Assembly: GCA_963809965.1 (NCBI GenBank)
Contig: CAWELU010000061.1
Coordinates: 62,001 to 126,000, forward strand
Source: CAIWHR01 sp963809965
GTDB lineage: Bacteria; Pseudomonadota; Gammaproteobacteria; Burkholderiales; Casimicrobiaceae
Length of the DNA stretch: 64,000 bases
Direction of reading: 5' to 3'
The position numbers and the translations under genes were made by a program. Shown in pieces: positions 20,215-33,365 of this stretch. Numbering within the stretch: position 1 is the first letter of the stretch; each line of letters begins with the position of its first letter. A model generated the notes under the pieces. The model was not told where the DNA came from. It was given only the letters and a program-made list of their open reading frames with translations, and searched no databases.

Positions 20215-21507
20215 TCAGGTGCGAATCTGCCCCGATCCCAGAACGATCCATTTCCGGCTCGTGAGTCCCTCGAGCCCGACCGGTCCGCGAGCATGCAGCT
20301 TGTTGGTCGAGATGCCGATCTCCGCACCGAGCCCGTACTCGAAACCGTCGGCAAAGCGCGTCGAGGCATTGACCATCACCGAGCTCGAGTCGACCTCCCG
20401 CAGGAAGCGCATCGCATGCGCATGATGCTGCGTCACGATCGCGTCGGTGTGCTGCGAGCCGTAGCGCGCGATGTGCGCGATCGCGGCGTCGAGCGAGTCG
20501 ACGATGCGCACGGCGAGGATCGGCGCCAGATACTCTGCGTACCAGTCGTCCTCGGTCGCCGCCTTCATTGCCGGGACCAGCGCGCGCGAGCGTTCGCAGC
20601 CACGCAGCTCCACACCTTTGCGCAGGTACACATCGGCGAGCGGCGGCAGCACACGCGCCGCGATGCCCGCATGGACGAGCAGGGTCTCCATCGTGTTGCA
20701 TGGTGAGTACCGCTGCGTCTTCGAGTTGTCGGCAATGGCGATCGCCATCGCGACGTCGGCGCCCTCGTCGATGTAGACATGGCACACGCCGTCCAGATGC
20801 CTGATCACCGGGACCTTGGCATCGCGCGAGATGCGCTCGATCAGTCCCTTGCCGCCGCGCGGAACGATCACGTCGACGTGCTTCTCGTCGGCAATCAGGT
20901 GTCCGACCGCGGCACGATCGGCGGTCGCGATCACCTGCACCGCGTTCTCGGGCAGCCCGGCCGCGCGCAATCCCTCGTGGACGCACGCGGCAATCGCTTG
21001 GTTGCTGCGAATCGCCTCGGAGCCGCCGCGCAGGATCGTCGCGTTGCCCGCCTTGAGGCAAAGCCCGGCGGCATCGGCAGTGACGTTCGGCCGCGATTCG
21101 TAGATGATGCCGATGACGCCGAGCGGCACGCGCATCAGCCCGACCTGGATGCCCGAGGGACGGTACTTGAGGTCCGAGATTTCGCCGACGGGATCCGGAA
21201 GCGCCGCGATCTGCTCCAGACCTTCCGCCATCGCGGCGATGGTCGCGGCGCCGAGCGTGAGGCGATCGACGAACGCGGCGTCGTGGCCCGCTTCCCGCGC
21301 GGCGGCCACGTCCAGTGCATTGGCATCGGAGAGCCTTGGCGCGTCGCGGCGGATCGCCGCGCCCATCGCCGCGAGCGCGCCGTTCTTCGCCTTGGTATCC
21401 GCGCGCGCAAGTTCGCGCGCGGCAGCGCGCGCTGCTTCGCCGACGCCATTCATGTAGGCGCCGACGTCCGCGAAAGTGCCGAGGCCGGGAACGGCGAGGT
21501 TGGTCAT
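20215..21507 (-). CDS. proA: Gamma-glutamyl phosphate reductase
   Basis: Second step of proline synthesis: NADPH-dependent reduction of glutamyl-5-phosphate to the semialdehyde. 430 residues, intact. Family motifs: PLGVIGIIYESRPNVTADAA, ILRGGSEAIRSNQAI, DVIVPRGGKGLIERI, the catalytic cysteine in YSPCNTMETLL, and VMVNASTRFADGFEYGLGAE. No proB is adjacent. Start ATG at 21507. Confidence 0.96.
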   Translation of the reverse strand: MTNLAVPGLGTFADVGAYMNGVGEAARAAARELARADTKAKNGALAAMGAAIRRDAPRLSDANALDVAAAREAGHDAAFVDRLTLGAATIAAMAEGLEQIAALPDPVGEISDLKYRPSGIQVGLMRVPLGVIGIIYESRPNVTADAAGLCLKAGNATILRGGSEAIRSNQAIAACVHEGLRAAGLPENAVQVIATADRAAVGHLIADEKHVDVIVPRGGKGLIERISRDAKVPVIRHLDGVCHVYIDEGADVAMAIAIADNSKTQRYSPCNTMETLLVHAGIAARVLPPLADVYLRKGVELRGCERSRALVPAMKAATEDDWYAEYLAPILAVRIVDSLDAAIAHIARYGSQHTDAIVTQHHAHAMRFLREVDSSSVMVNASTRFADGFEYGLGAEIGISTNKLHARGPVGLEGLTSRKWIVLGSGQIRT

Positions 21508-21562
21508 TTGCAGATTGTAGCGTCGCTGTGCGCCGCGTGTCCCGGCCGGCTGTCGCCGCCGG

Positions 21563-21991
21563 CTAGCCGAGCGGATTCTCCCAACGCAGGCCCTTGAAGC
21601 GCGCGAAATCGGCGTCGCATGATACGAGCGCCGCGCCGTGGGTGAGCGCGAGTGCCGCCAGGTGCGCGTCGGTCGTGAGGTTGCCCGCCGTTCCGCTGAC
21701 GCGCAGAAGCGACTTCAATGTCACCCAGTGGTCGTCGTTCTCGCGCACGACTCGAAAATTCTCGCGGGAGAGCCACCTGTCGATCCTTTCCGCCGCCGCC
21801 TCGGGAGCCAGGGGGCGCGGAAAGATGCGCGGATCGGTGGCCAGACGCAGGAATCCGAGCAGAACGACCCACGGCAGTCCGACGGTTTCCTCGTCGTTCA
21901 TCGCCTTTTCCCACCACGCATGCACGACGTCGTGTTGCGCCGCGTCCGAGTTCACGGCATAGAGCAGGACGTTCAGGTCGACGATCCTCAC
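21563..21991 (-). CDS. PIN-domain toxin, VapC family
   Basis: A 142-residue PIN-domain ribonuclease. Acidic residues typical of the active site: Asp in MRIVDLNVLLYAV, Glu/Asp around NDEETVGLPWV, and the C-terminal TTDAHLAALALTHGAALVSCDADF. The GTG start overlaps the antitoxin stop as GTGA, the normal order (antitoxin first) of a vapBC-like module. Target RNA is unknown. Confidence 0.88.
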   Translation of the reverse strand: MRIVDLNVLLYAVNSDAAQHDVVHAWWEKAMNDEETVGLPWVVLLGFLRLATDPRIFPRPLAPEAAAERIDRWLSRENFRVVRENDDHWVTLKSLLRVSGTAGNLTTDAHLAALALTHGAALVSCDADFARFKGLRWENPLG

Positions 21992-22254
21992 CTGCGCAGC
22001 GCAAGCTCGCGCACGATCTCCTCGTCCTCCAGCGCTGCCGCCCGCGCGAGGGCCTTGTCGAGCGAAACCCGGGGCTTTCCGAGGGAACGTGGTGGTTCGC
22101 GGTAGACGGGTTGGTTTCGCCGTTGCGCCGCGCCAGCGTGCAACCCCGCTTTCAGGACACGGTTGAACAGGCGGGTCAGGCTCACGTTTTCCTTCTGCGC
22201 CTGCGCCTTGAGCCGTTCGAGGAGTTCGTCGTCTACGCGGACCGTTGTACGCAT
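21988..22254 (-). CDS. Ribbon-helix-helix antitoxin of the vapBC-like pair
   Basis: An 88-residue protein starting MRTTVRVDDELLERLKAQAQ, a CopG/ribbon-helix-helix DNA-binding N-terminus, with a basic linker (KPRVSLDKALARAAALEDEEI) that would wrap the toxin. Earlier in-frame ATGs (from 22290) overlap the predicted promoter, so ATG 22254 is preferred. Expected to repress its own promoter with the toxin. Confidence 0.8.
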   Translation of the reverse strand: MRTTVRVDDELLERLKAQAQKENVSLTRLFNRVLKAGLHAGAAQRRNQPVYREPPRSLGKPRVSLDKALARAAALEDEEIVRELALRR

Positions 22255-22261
22255 GTATGGC

Positions 22262-22290
22262 ATCATAGCATCAGGGAGCGTGATGCTCAA
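22262..22290 (-). promoter_or_regulatory. Promoter of the toxin-antitoxin pair
   Basis: Reading the minus strand: TTGAGC (22290-22285), 17-base spacer, TATGAT (22267-22262). A start about 7 bases downstream falls at the antitoxin ATG (22254), implying a leaderless or nearly leaderless message. Confidence 0.55.
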
Positions 22291-22395
22291 TCATCCCTCT
22301 GTCCGGCACCCGAAGACCGCCTGCATTTCCGCCGAGAGCGGGCGGCCCGGACCGCGATCCACGCCTGCCATCGACCCGACCCGGCGTCGCGGCAC

Positions 22396-23061
22396 TCACC
22401 CCTTCGGCTTCAAGGTCCTCACACCGGCATCGCTGCCCAGGAGTATCACGTCGGCCCCGCGCGCGGCGAAAAGGCCGACGGTGACGACGCCGACGATGGC
22501 GCGGATCTTCGCCTCCATGCCCACCGGATTCGTCAGCGAAAGCCCGTGCACGTCGAGAATCGCGTTGCCGTTGTCGGTGGTGAACCCCATGCGCCAGGCC
22601 GGCTGTCCGCCCAGCAGTACGAGCTGACGCGCGACGTAGCTGCGCGCCATCGGGATCACTTCGACCGGCAGCGGAAACCTGCCCAGCACGCCGACCAGTT
22701 TCGAGGCGTCGGCGATACAGACGAACTTGCGCGCGACAGCTGCGACGATTTTCTCGCGCGTCAGCGCGCCGCCGCCGCCCTTGATCATGGCGCCGTGCTC
22801 GGTCACTTCGTCGGCGCCGTCGACGTAAACGGGCAGCTCCGAGACGTTGTTCAGCTCGTCGACGTAGATGCCGTGGCTCTTGAGCCTCTCGGCGGTCTTC
22901 ACTGAGCTCGCGACCGCGCCCTTGATCCGATGCTTGATCTTCGCGAGCTCGTCGATGAAGAAATTCGCGGTCGAACCCGTGCCCACGCCGACGATCGCGT
23001 CGTCCTCGACGTACTTGATCGCCTCGCGGGCGACGGCTTGCTTGTGCTCGTCCTGGGTCAT
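22396..23061 (-). CDS. rpiA: Ribose-5-phosphate isomerase A
   Basis: Interconverts ribose-5-phosphate and ribulose-5-phosphate in the non-oxidative pentose phosphate pathway. 221 residues, intact. Motifs: VGVGTGSTANFFIDEL (phosphate loop), YVDGADEV, MIKGGGGALTREKIVA with catalytic Glu, and VGLFAARGADVILLG at the end. Start ATG 23061 (MTQDEHKQAV). Confidence 0.96.
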   Translation of the reverse strand: MTQDEHKQAVAREAIKYVEDDAIVGVGTGSTANFFIDELAKIKHRIKGAVASSVKTAERLKSHGIYVDELNNVSELPVYVDGADEVTEHGAMIKGGGGALTREKIVAAVARKFVCIADASKLVGVLGRFPLPVEVIPMARSYVARQLVLLGGQPAWRMGFTTDNGNAILDVHGLSLTNPVGMEAKIRAIVGVVTVGLFAARGADVILLGSDAGVRTLKPKG

Positions 23062-23095
23062 GGCTTCTCGTCTCGTGCGGTCGGAGAGGACTTCG

Positions 23096-23127
23096 ATTCT
23101 AGCAAGCGGGCGCGCGCAGGGTAGAAT
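23096..23127. promoter_or_regulatory. Divergent promoter region of rpiA and the exported protein
   Basis: Two TAGAAT boxes face apart: minus strand at 23101-23096 (28 bases before a likely rpiA leader start) and plus strand at 23122-23127 (for the gene at 23202). The 20 bases between them would be shared by both polymerases. Confidence 0.5.
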
Positions 23128-23201
23128 GCTCGCCTCTTTGACGTTTGCAGCGTACCCGCTGGCGAACAACCGGCGCTTTCCATCATTGCAAGGAGTCGAC
23201 C

Positions 23202-23816
23202 ATGAAACAGACCGTCCTTCCGCTTGTTGCCGCAGCATTGCTCGTCGTTGTCCCCGGAACCGCGAGCGCCCAGGCGGCGCCCACCGCCGGCGGAGTTGTG
23301 GCAACCGCTCCGGGCAAGGCGGCCGCAGCGGAAGTGGTGAAGATTGCCGCGACCGTGACGGCGATCGACAAGGCCACGCGCGCCATTACGCTCAAGGGCT
23401 CGAAGGGCAACGAGTTGAGCGTAATTGCCGGCGCGAAGGTGAAGAACTTCGACCAGATCAAGGTGGGCGATCAGGTGACGCTCGAGTACATCGAAGCGCT
23501 GTCGCTTGAGCTCAAGAAGGGCGGCGGTGCGCCCGTCGCACGCACGGAAACGGCAGGCGCTGCGGCGGCGAAGCCCGGCGAGAAGCCGGCCGGCGCCGCG
23601 GGCCGTCAGGTGACCGTCGTGGCCGACGTCGTCGATGTCAACGCGCAGACCAAGGTCGTCACCCTCAAGGGGCCCCAGCGCACCGTCGAGCTCAAGGTCC
23701 GCGACCCGGAGCAGTTGAAGCTGATCAAGAAGGGCGATCAGGTCGAGGCGACGTTCACCGAAGCGATGGCGATCGTGGTGACCCCGGGCGCGAAGCCGAC
23801 CGAGCCGAAGAAGTAA
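23202..23816 (+). CDS. Exported protein with two internally repeated beta domains
   Basis: A 204-residue periplasmic protein with signal peptide (core VLPLVAAALLVVVPGTASAQA). Two similar domains follow: KIAATVTAIDKATRAITLKG with KNFDQIKVGDQVTLEYIEAL (about 45-105) and VTVVADVVDVNAQTKVVTLKG with LKLIKKGDQVEATFTEAMAI (about 140-195), joined by an Ala/Gly/Pro-rich linker. Each looks like a small OB- or SH3-like barrel. Function unknown. AAGGAG ribosome site at 23190-23195. It has its own TAGAAT promoter and ends at an inverted repeat. Confidence 0.8.
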   Translation: MKQTVLPLVAAALLVVVPGTASAQAAPTAGGVVATAPGKAAAAEVVKIAATVTAIDKATRAITLKGSKGNELSVIAGAKVKNFDQIKVGDQVTLEYIEALSLELKKGGGAPVARTETAGAAAAKPGEKPAGAAGRQVTVVADVVDVNAQTKVVTLKGPQRTVELKVRDPEQLKLIKKGDQVEATFTEAMAIVVTPGAKPTEPKK

Positions 23817-23833
23817 CGATCCACACGGTTGAC

Positions 23834-23879
23834 GGGGTCAACGGAAATTGTCCGTGCACGGACGAATAATCCCGACCCC
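23834..23879. terminator. Nested inverted repeat between convergent genes
   Basis: Outer arms GGGGTC (23834-23839) and GACCCC (23874-23879) flank the perfect 14-bp palindrome GTCCGTGCACGGAC (23850-23863). It lies between the exported-protein gene (+) and lpdA (-) and may stop transcription from both sides. Confidence 0.4.
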
Positions 23880-23957
23880 CATTACCGTGATGACGAGGTC
23901 GGGCTGCTTCAATTGTCAGTCGGTTGAGCTCGCTGTCCATTTCGCCGAATCCCCCGA

Positions 23958-25794
<1,837 letters not shown>

Positions 25795-25840
25795 TGGTCT
25801 GCCCCCACGCTTGCCGCGCCCGGGCGCGGCCCCGCGGCGA

Positions 25841-27172
25841 TCACAGCAGCCCCCGCCGCAGGTCGGCCAGGAGCGCTCCGAGATAGGCGGTGAACCGCGC
25901 TGCCGCCGCACCGTCGATCACACGATGATCGTAGGAGAGCGACAACGGGATCATCAGCCGCGGCGCGAATGCCTTCCCGTCCCACACGGGCTTCGTCTGC
26001 GACTTCGAAACGCCGAGGATCGCAACCTCCGGCGCATTGATGATCGGCGTGAACGCCGTGCCGCCGATGCCGCCGAGCGAGGATATCGAGAAACAGCCGC
26101 CCTGCATCTCCGCCGGACCGAGCTTGCCGTCCCGCGCCTTCGCCGAGAGCTCGCCCATTTCCCTGGCGATCTGCAGTACGCCCTTCTGGTCGGCGCTCTT
26201 GAGCACAGGAACGACGAGCCCGTTGGGCGTGTCGGCGGCGAACCCGATGTTGTAGTACTGCTTGACCACGAGAGTGTCGCCGTCGGGTGTGGAAACCAGG
26301 GAGGCGTTGAAGTCGGGGAATTTCTTCAGCGCGGCGACGCTTGCCTTGATCAGGAAAGCGAGCATCGTCACCTTGATCCCCGACTTCTCGTTTTCCCTGT
26401 TGAGCGCAACGCGGAAGGCCTCCAGCTCGGTGATGTCGGCCTCGTCGAACTGCGTGACGTGCGGAATCATCACCCAGTTGCGGGCGAGGTTGGCGCCGGA
26501 GATCTTCTTGATTCGCGACAGCGGTCGCGTTTCGATCGGTCCGAATTTCGTGAAGTCGATGGACGGCCACGGCAAGAGATTCAGTGCACCGCCCCCGGTA
26601 ATGCCGCCGCCCGCCGCGGCCGGCCCTGCGCCGCTCAGCGCCTGCTTGACGAAGTTCTGCACGTCTTCCTGCAGGATCCGGCTCTTCGGCCCGGTGCCGG
26701 TGACGCGGGCGAGATCCACGCCGAGCTCGCGTGCGAACTTGCGTACCGAGGGCGAAGCGTGCGCGGCCTTGAATCCCTCGCCATCCACCGGCGGGGTCGG
26801 AGCGGGTGGTTTCGGGACCGGTGGGGCCGGAGGCGGTGCGGCTGCGGCGGGCGCAGTCGGCGCAGCGGCCGACGGCGCCGTCGCCTCCTGCGCCTCCTGC
26901 GCTGGAACGGGCGCCATCGTTGCCGTGACTGCGCCCGCGGCGTCGAGAACGACGACCACCGTTCCCTCGCTCACCTTGTCGCCCAGCTTGACCCTCACAT
27001 CCTTCACCGTGCCGGCGACTGGCGAGGGCACATCCATCGTCGCCTTGTCCGACTCCAGGGTGACGAGCGAGTCCTCCGCCTTCACCGCGTCGCCGGGCTT
27101 GACGAAGATTTCGATGACCGGGATGTCCTTGAAATCGCCGATGTCGGGAACCTTGACCTCGATGGTGCTCAT
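25841..27172 (-). CDS. aceF: Pyruvate dehydrogenase E2, dihydrolipoamide acetyltransferase
   Basis: Transfers the acetyl group from lipoyl-lysine to CoA and forms the core of the complex. 443 residues, intact. One lipoyl domain (1-80, ESDKATMDVPSP), a long Ala/Pro linker, the peripheral subunit-binding domain (ASPSVRKFARELGVDLARVTGTG), and the catalytic domain with the active-site SYDHRVIDGAAAARF. It starts 11 bases after aceE and ends 46 bases before lpdA. The lipoyl domain is almost the same as that of LpdA next door. Confidence 0.96.
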   Translation of the reverse strand: MSTIEVKVPDIGDFKDIPVIEIFVKPGDAVKAEDSLVTLESDKATMDVPSPVAGTVKDVRVKLGDKVSEGTVVVVLDAAGAVTATMAPVPAQEAQEATAPSAAAPTAPAAAAPPPAPPVPKPPAPTPPVDGEGFKAAHASPSVRKFARELGVDLARVTGTGPKSRILQEDVQNFVKQALSGAGPAAAGGGITGGGALNLLPWPSIDFTKFGPIETRPLSRIKKISGANLARNWVMIPHVTQFDEADITELEAFRVALNRENEKSGIKVTMLAFLIKASVAALKKFPDFNASLVSTPDGDTLVVKQYYNIGFAADTPNGLVVPVLKSADQKGVLQIAREMGELSAKARDGKLGPAEMQGGCFSISSLGGIGGTAFTPIINAPEVAILGVSKSQTKPVWDGKAFAPRLMIPLSLSYDHRVIDGAAAARFTAYLGALLADLRRGLL

Positions 27173-27183
27173 CGCGCGCTCCG

Positions 27184-29839
<2,656 letters not shown>

Positions 29840-29961
29840 CGTGAGTCCTCGCGAGAAAACGGCGCCACCACGGTGGCCGGAATGAGGATTCTATGCGCCG
29901 CGGCCGCGCGCGACGAAGCCGAACGGCCTCAGCGGACGGCGGAAAGGGACATTACCACGCA

Positions 29962-29989
29962 GCGGAAGCGTTTTCCACCAAGCTTCCGC
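29962..29989 (-). terminator. Possible terminator after the cyclo-ligase gene
   Basis: GCGGAAGC (29962-29969) pairs perfectly with GCTTCCGC (29982-29989), 12-base loop, just past the cyclo-ligase stop on the minus strand. No strong T-tract. The rest of 29840-29998 shows nothing I recognise. Confidence 0.35.
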
Positions 29990-29998
29990 GCGGCGCCG

Positions 29999-30625
29999 TC
30001 AGCGCGCGCAGGCAAGCGTTCGCCGCTCGGTGACGATGGTGTCGACTCGAAGATCGTGCAGCGCCGCGGGAACCTGTTCGACAATCTGCAGATCGAAGGC
30101 GCCGGCGACGCGCGCGGTGTTCGGCGGGAACAGTGGGAGCAGTCGGTCGTAATAGCCGCCGCCGTATCCGAGACGCCGGCCCGCGGCGTCGAAGGCGACC
30201 CCCGGGACGAGCACCCAGTCGATCGTGGCTGGCGTTACGGCAGGGCAATCCGGCCGCGGTTCGGGGATTCCCTGGAAGCCGGCCACGATGTCGCGCCCGA
30301 CATCGGCAACGACATGGAGCGCGAGCATTCGCGCGACCGGGTCCACGCGGGGGACCGCGACGGTCCGGCCCGCGGCGAGTGCGGCGAGAACGAGCGGTGC
30401 CGTGTCCCATTCGCTGCGGAAGGGAAGCGTCAGCAACAGCGTGCGCGCCGTCATGAACGACGGCAGTGCGGCGACTTTCGCCGCGATCGCGCCGGCCGCC
30501 GCGGCGTGAGCGTCCGACGGCATCGCGTCGCGCAGGTCCAGGATACGCCGTCGCAGCGCGATCTTCGCGTCCCGCAGCGCAGCACCCGCGAGCAACGCGT
30601 CGGCGGAGGGGTTCGGCTCCGGCAT
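29999..30625 (-). CDS. fau: 5-formyltetrahydrofolate cyclo-ligase
   Basis: ATP-dependent conversion of 5-formyl-THF to 5,10-methenyl-THF, also known as ygfA. 208 residues, intact. Motifs: KIALRRRILDLRDAM, LLLTLPFRSEWDTAPLV, VLVPGVAFDAAGRRLGYGGGYYDRLL with the phosphate-binding GYGGGYYDR. Divergent from pepP, 96 bases apart. In many proteobacteria 6S RNA precedes this gene, but the gap here is too short to hold it. Confidence 0.94.
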   Translation of the reverse strand: MPEPNPSADALLAGAALRDAKIALRRRILDLRDAMPSDAHAAAAGAIAAKVAALPSFMTARTLLLTLPFRSEWDTAPLVLAALAAGRTVAVPRVDPVARMLALHVVADVGRDIVAGFQGIPEPRPDCPAVTPATIDWVLVPGVAFDAAGRRLGYGGGYYDRLLPLFPPNTARVAGAFDLQIVEQVPAALHDLRVDTIVTERRTLACAR

Positions 30626-30690
30626 CTGTGCATGTTAACGCAACGGCAAGCCCGACTCGCCCCAGGGCCAGTGCCGGCGCAGGAACGCCC

Positions 30691-30696
30691 TATAAT
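30691..30696 (+). promoter_or_regulatory. -10 element for pepP-ubiH
   Basis: A perfect TATAAT 25 bases before the pepP GTG; no matching -35 at 16-18 bases. Predicted 5' leader is about 19 bases. Confidence 0.5.
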
Positions 30697-30721
30697 CGCC
30701 ATTCCTGCCTTGGGAACGGCC

Positions 30722-32041
30722 GTGAATCACAACCATCAGCTCTACCGCGAGCGCCGCGCCGCGCTCCTGCGTCAGATGCGCGCCCAGACCGGCGGCGGGC
30801 TCGCGTTGTTGCCGACCGCACCGGAGGTCGCACGCAACCGCGACTCGCTTTTTCCCTATCGCCACGACAGCTACTTCTACTACGTTTCGGCGTTTCCCGA
30901 GCCGGAAGCGGTGATCGCGCTCGTCGCGAACGCCGAAGGCGATCAGCACCTCCTCTTTTGCCGGGAAAAGAACGAGGAGCGAGAGATCTGGGACGGGTTC
31001 CGGTATGGCCCGGACGCGGCGCGGGAGATTTTCGGTTTCGATGCGGCGCACCCGGTTTCGCAACTCGATGCGATCCTGCCCGAGCTCGCGGCCGACATGC
31101 CGGCGCTGTACACCCCCTTGGGCCTGTTCCCGGCGTGGGACCGGAAGGTCACCGACCTGTTGAACAGCGTTCGCGACCGCGTTCGGACCGGGGTCGCGGC
31201 GCCCGCGGAGATCATCGACGTGCGACAGCCGCTCGACACTCTGCGGCTGGTGAAGGACGCGCACGAGCAGGAGCTGATGCGGCGCGCCGCAGCGATCTCG
31301 GCGGGCGCGCATCGCCGCGCCATGGAGCGCACCCGCGTCGGCTGGTTCGAATACCAGGTCGAGGCGGAGCTCGCGCACGAATTCCTGCGCTGCGGCGCGC
31401 AGTCGCCGGCGTATCCATCGATCGTCGCCGGCGGACCCAATGCCTGCGTACTGCACTACCGCGACAACAACCGGCAGTTGCAGGACGGCGACCTGTTGCT
31501 GATCGATGCCGGCTGCGAATACCAGGGCTACGCGTCGGACGTCACGCGGACCTTTCCGGCGAACGGGCGGTTCACCGGGCCGCAGAAGGATATCTACGAG
31601 CTCGTGCTCGCGGCGCAGCTCGCGTGCATCGAAGCGGTGAAACCGGGCGCGGACTTCCACGACTATCACGCGGTCGCCGAACGGGTGCTCGCGCAGGGGT
31701 ACCTCGACCTCGGGCTGTGCAAAGGCACGCTCGACGAAGTGCTGGAAAGCGGCGCCTACAAGCAGTTCTACATGCACCGCGCCGGACACTGGCTCGGGAT
31801 GGACGTGCACGATGCCGGACTCTACCAGGTGAAGGGCGCTTCGCAGAAGCTCGTTCCCGGGATGACGCTGACCGTCGAGCCGGGCACGTACATCCGGCCC
31901 GCCGAGAACGTTCCCGCTCCATTCTGGGACATCGGTGTGCGGATCGAGGACGACGTGCTGGTCACGGCGACCGGTGTCGAGAACCTGACGCTGGCGGCCC
32001 CGAAGTCGGTCGCGGACGTCGAGGCGGCCGCGCGCCGCTGA
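30722..32041 (+). CDS. pepP: Xaa-Pro aminopeptidase P
   Basis: Cytoplasmic Mn2+ metallopeptidase that removes an N-terminal residue before proline. 439 residues, intact, GTG start at 30722. N-terminal AMP_N domain (PTAPEVARNRDSLFPYRHDSYFYY) and pita-bread catalytic domain with ligands in LLIDAGCEYQGYASDVTRTF, HRAGHWLGMDVHDAG, TVEPGTYI and GVRIEDDVLVT. Followed 17 bases later by ubiH, as in E. coli (pepP-ubiH). Confidence 0.95.
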   Translation: MNHNHQLYRERRAALLRQMRAQTGGGLALLPTAPEVARNRDSLFPYRHDSYFYYVSAFPEPEAVIALVANAEGDQHLLFCREKNEEREIWDGFRYGPDAAREIFGFDAAHPVSQLDAILPELAADMPALYTPLGLFPAWDRKVTDLLNSVRDRVRTGVAAPAEIIDVRQPLDTLRLVKDAHEQELMRRAAAISAGAHRRAMERTRVGWFEYQVEAELAHEFLRCGAQSPAYPSIVAGGPNACVLHYRDNNRQLQDGDLLLIDAGCEYQGYASDVTRTFPANGRFTGPQKDIYELVLAAQLACIEAVKPGADFHDYHAVAERVLAQGYLDLGLCKGTLDEVLESGAYKQFYMHRAGHWLGMDVHDAGLYQVKGASQKLVPGMTLTVEPGTYIRPAENVPAPFWDIGVRIEDDVLVTATGVENLTLAAPKSVADVEAAARR

Positions 32042-32058
32042 CCGACTGCGGCCTCGCG

Positions 32059-33217
32059 ATGCTGCACGACGTCGCGATCGTCGGCGCGGGCCCTGTCGGA
32101 GCGACGCTCGCCCTCGCGCTGGCCGACGGCGACCTCGATGTCGTGGTCCTCGACGCGCGCGCGCAAGGCGAAACGCTGCGCGGTGACCGGTCGATCGCGC
32201 TGTCGCACGGCGCGCGCCTGCTCTTCGACCGCCTTGGCGTCTGGGACCGGTTCGCCGCAATGCCACACGCGGCGACTCCGATCGCGCGCATCGACGTGTC
32301 GCAGGCCGGCGGCTTCGGGCGGGCCATGCTCGTCGCGGAAGAGCAGGGCATTCCCGCGCTCGGCTACGTGGTCAGCTACCACGCCCTGCAGGGCGCCCTC
32401 GACGCGGCTCTGGCAGCCCGCGGCGTCGCAGTTCGGCACGGAGTGACCGTGCGCTCCGTCGGCGGCACTCCGGCCTATGCGGCCGTAGTGCTCGACGGCG
32501 CGAGCGCGCAGCCCTTGCTGGCCCGCCTGGCCGCCGTCGCCGACGGCACCGGCGCTGCAGTCGCCGGACTCACGCGACAGCGTCATGATTACGGGCAGGT
32601 CGCGTTGATTGCGAAGATAACGTGCGCGATGCCGCATGCCGGCATCGCGTTCGAGCGGTTCACACCCGATGGCCCGATGGCACTGCTGCCGGAAGGTGAT
32701 CGCTATGCGCTGGTCTGGACCATGCCTTCGCAACGAGCGGAAGATCTGCTCGCGCTGGACGAGGCCGCGTTTCTTTCGCGCTTGGCACACCACTTCGGGT
32801 CCCGGTGCGGTGGCTTCGAGCGGGTCGGACGAGCGACGCACGTTTCCGCTCGTCCTCGAGTACGCGGTGAATCCGATCGGCACACGCAGCGTCATGCTGG
32901 GCAACGCGGCGCAAACGCTGCACCCGGTCGCCGGGCAGGGATTCAACGTGGGACTGCGCGACGCATGGGTGCTGGCGCAGGCGATCCTCGACGCGCCACG
33001 CGAGCGGATCGGCGAGCGAGAGATGCTCGCGCGTTATGCGCGCAGCCGATCGCCGGATCGCTGGGCGGGCATCGCGTTCACCCACAGTCTCGTCCAGCTT
33101 TTCGGCAGCGACGCCGCGGTGCTGCGATGGCCGCGCGGGTTGGCGCTCACTATGCTCGACGCGCTGCCGCCGCTGAAGCGCGCGTTCACGCGCGCGATGC
33201 TTTTCGGCCTGCGTTGA
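32059..33217 (+). CDS. ubiH: Ubiquinone-biosynthesis hydroxylase, UbiH/UbiF family (one frameshift)
   Basis: FAD monooxygenase that hydroxylates an octaprenylphenol intermediate in ubiquinone synthesis. 385 residues after repair. FAD site VAIVGAGPVGATLALAL, middle GDRSIALSHGARLLFDRLGVW, then a +1 shift at about 32838, after which the second FAD motif MLGNAAQTLHPVAGQGFNVGLRD is intact. The exact ring position (UbiH, UbiF or UbiI) cannot be set from sequence alone; pepP linkage favours UbiH. Confidence 0.88.
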
Positions 33218-33302
33218 TTCGCTTCATGCGTCGCACGACGCACCAAGAATCGTGCCACCTTGATTTGCGATTGACCGGCGGTCGGCTCGATCTCGCACAG
33301 GT

Positions 33303-33332
33303 TGTTCCGCTCGTCCGCGGAACAGTTATAAT
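33303..33332 (+). promoter_or_regulatory. Promoter and operator-like palindrome of dusB-fis
   Basis: TATAAT at 33327-33332 precedes dusB. Immediately upstream an 8-bp inverted repeat TGTTCCGC (33303-33310) / GCGGAACA (33317-33324) occupies the -35 and spacer region, so a protein bound there would block the promoter. A weak -35 (TTGTTC, 33302-33307) lies inside it. The repeat could alternatively be a stop for ubiH. Confidence 0.5.
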
Positions 33333-33365
33333 CCGCTCCCCTCGCTGCATTTCTCTGCTCCCGTT

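Noticed and set aside
30626..30721. 6S RNA next to the 5-FTHF cyclo-ligase gene
   Set aside because: The divergent gap is only 96 bases and holds the pepP promoter; neither it nor 29840-29998 shows the long closing stem of 6S RNA.
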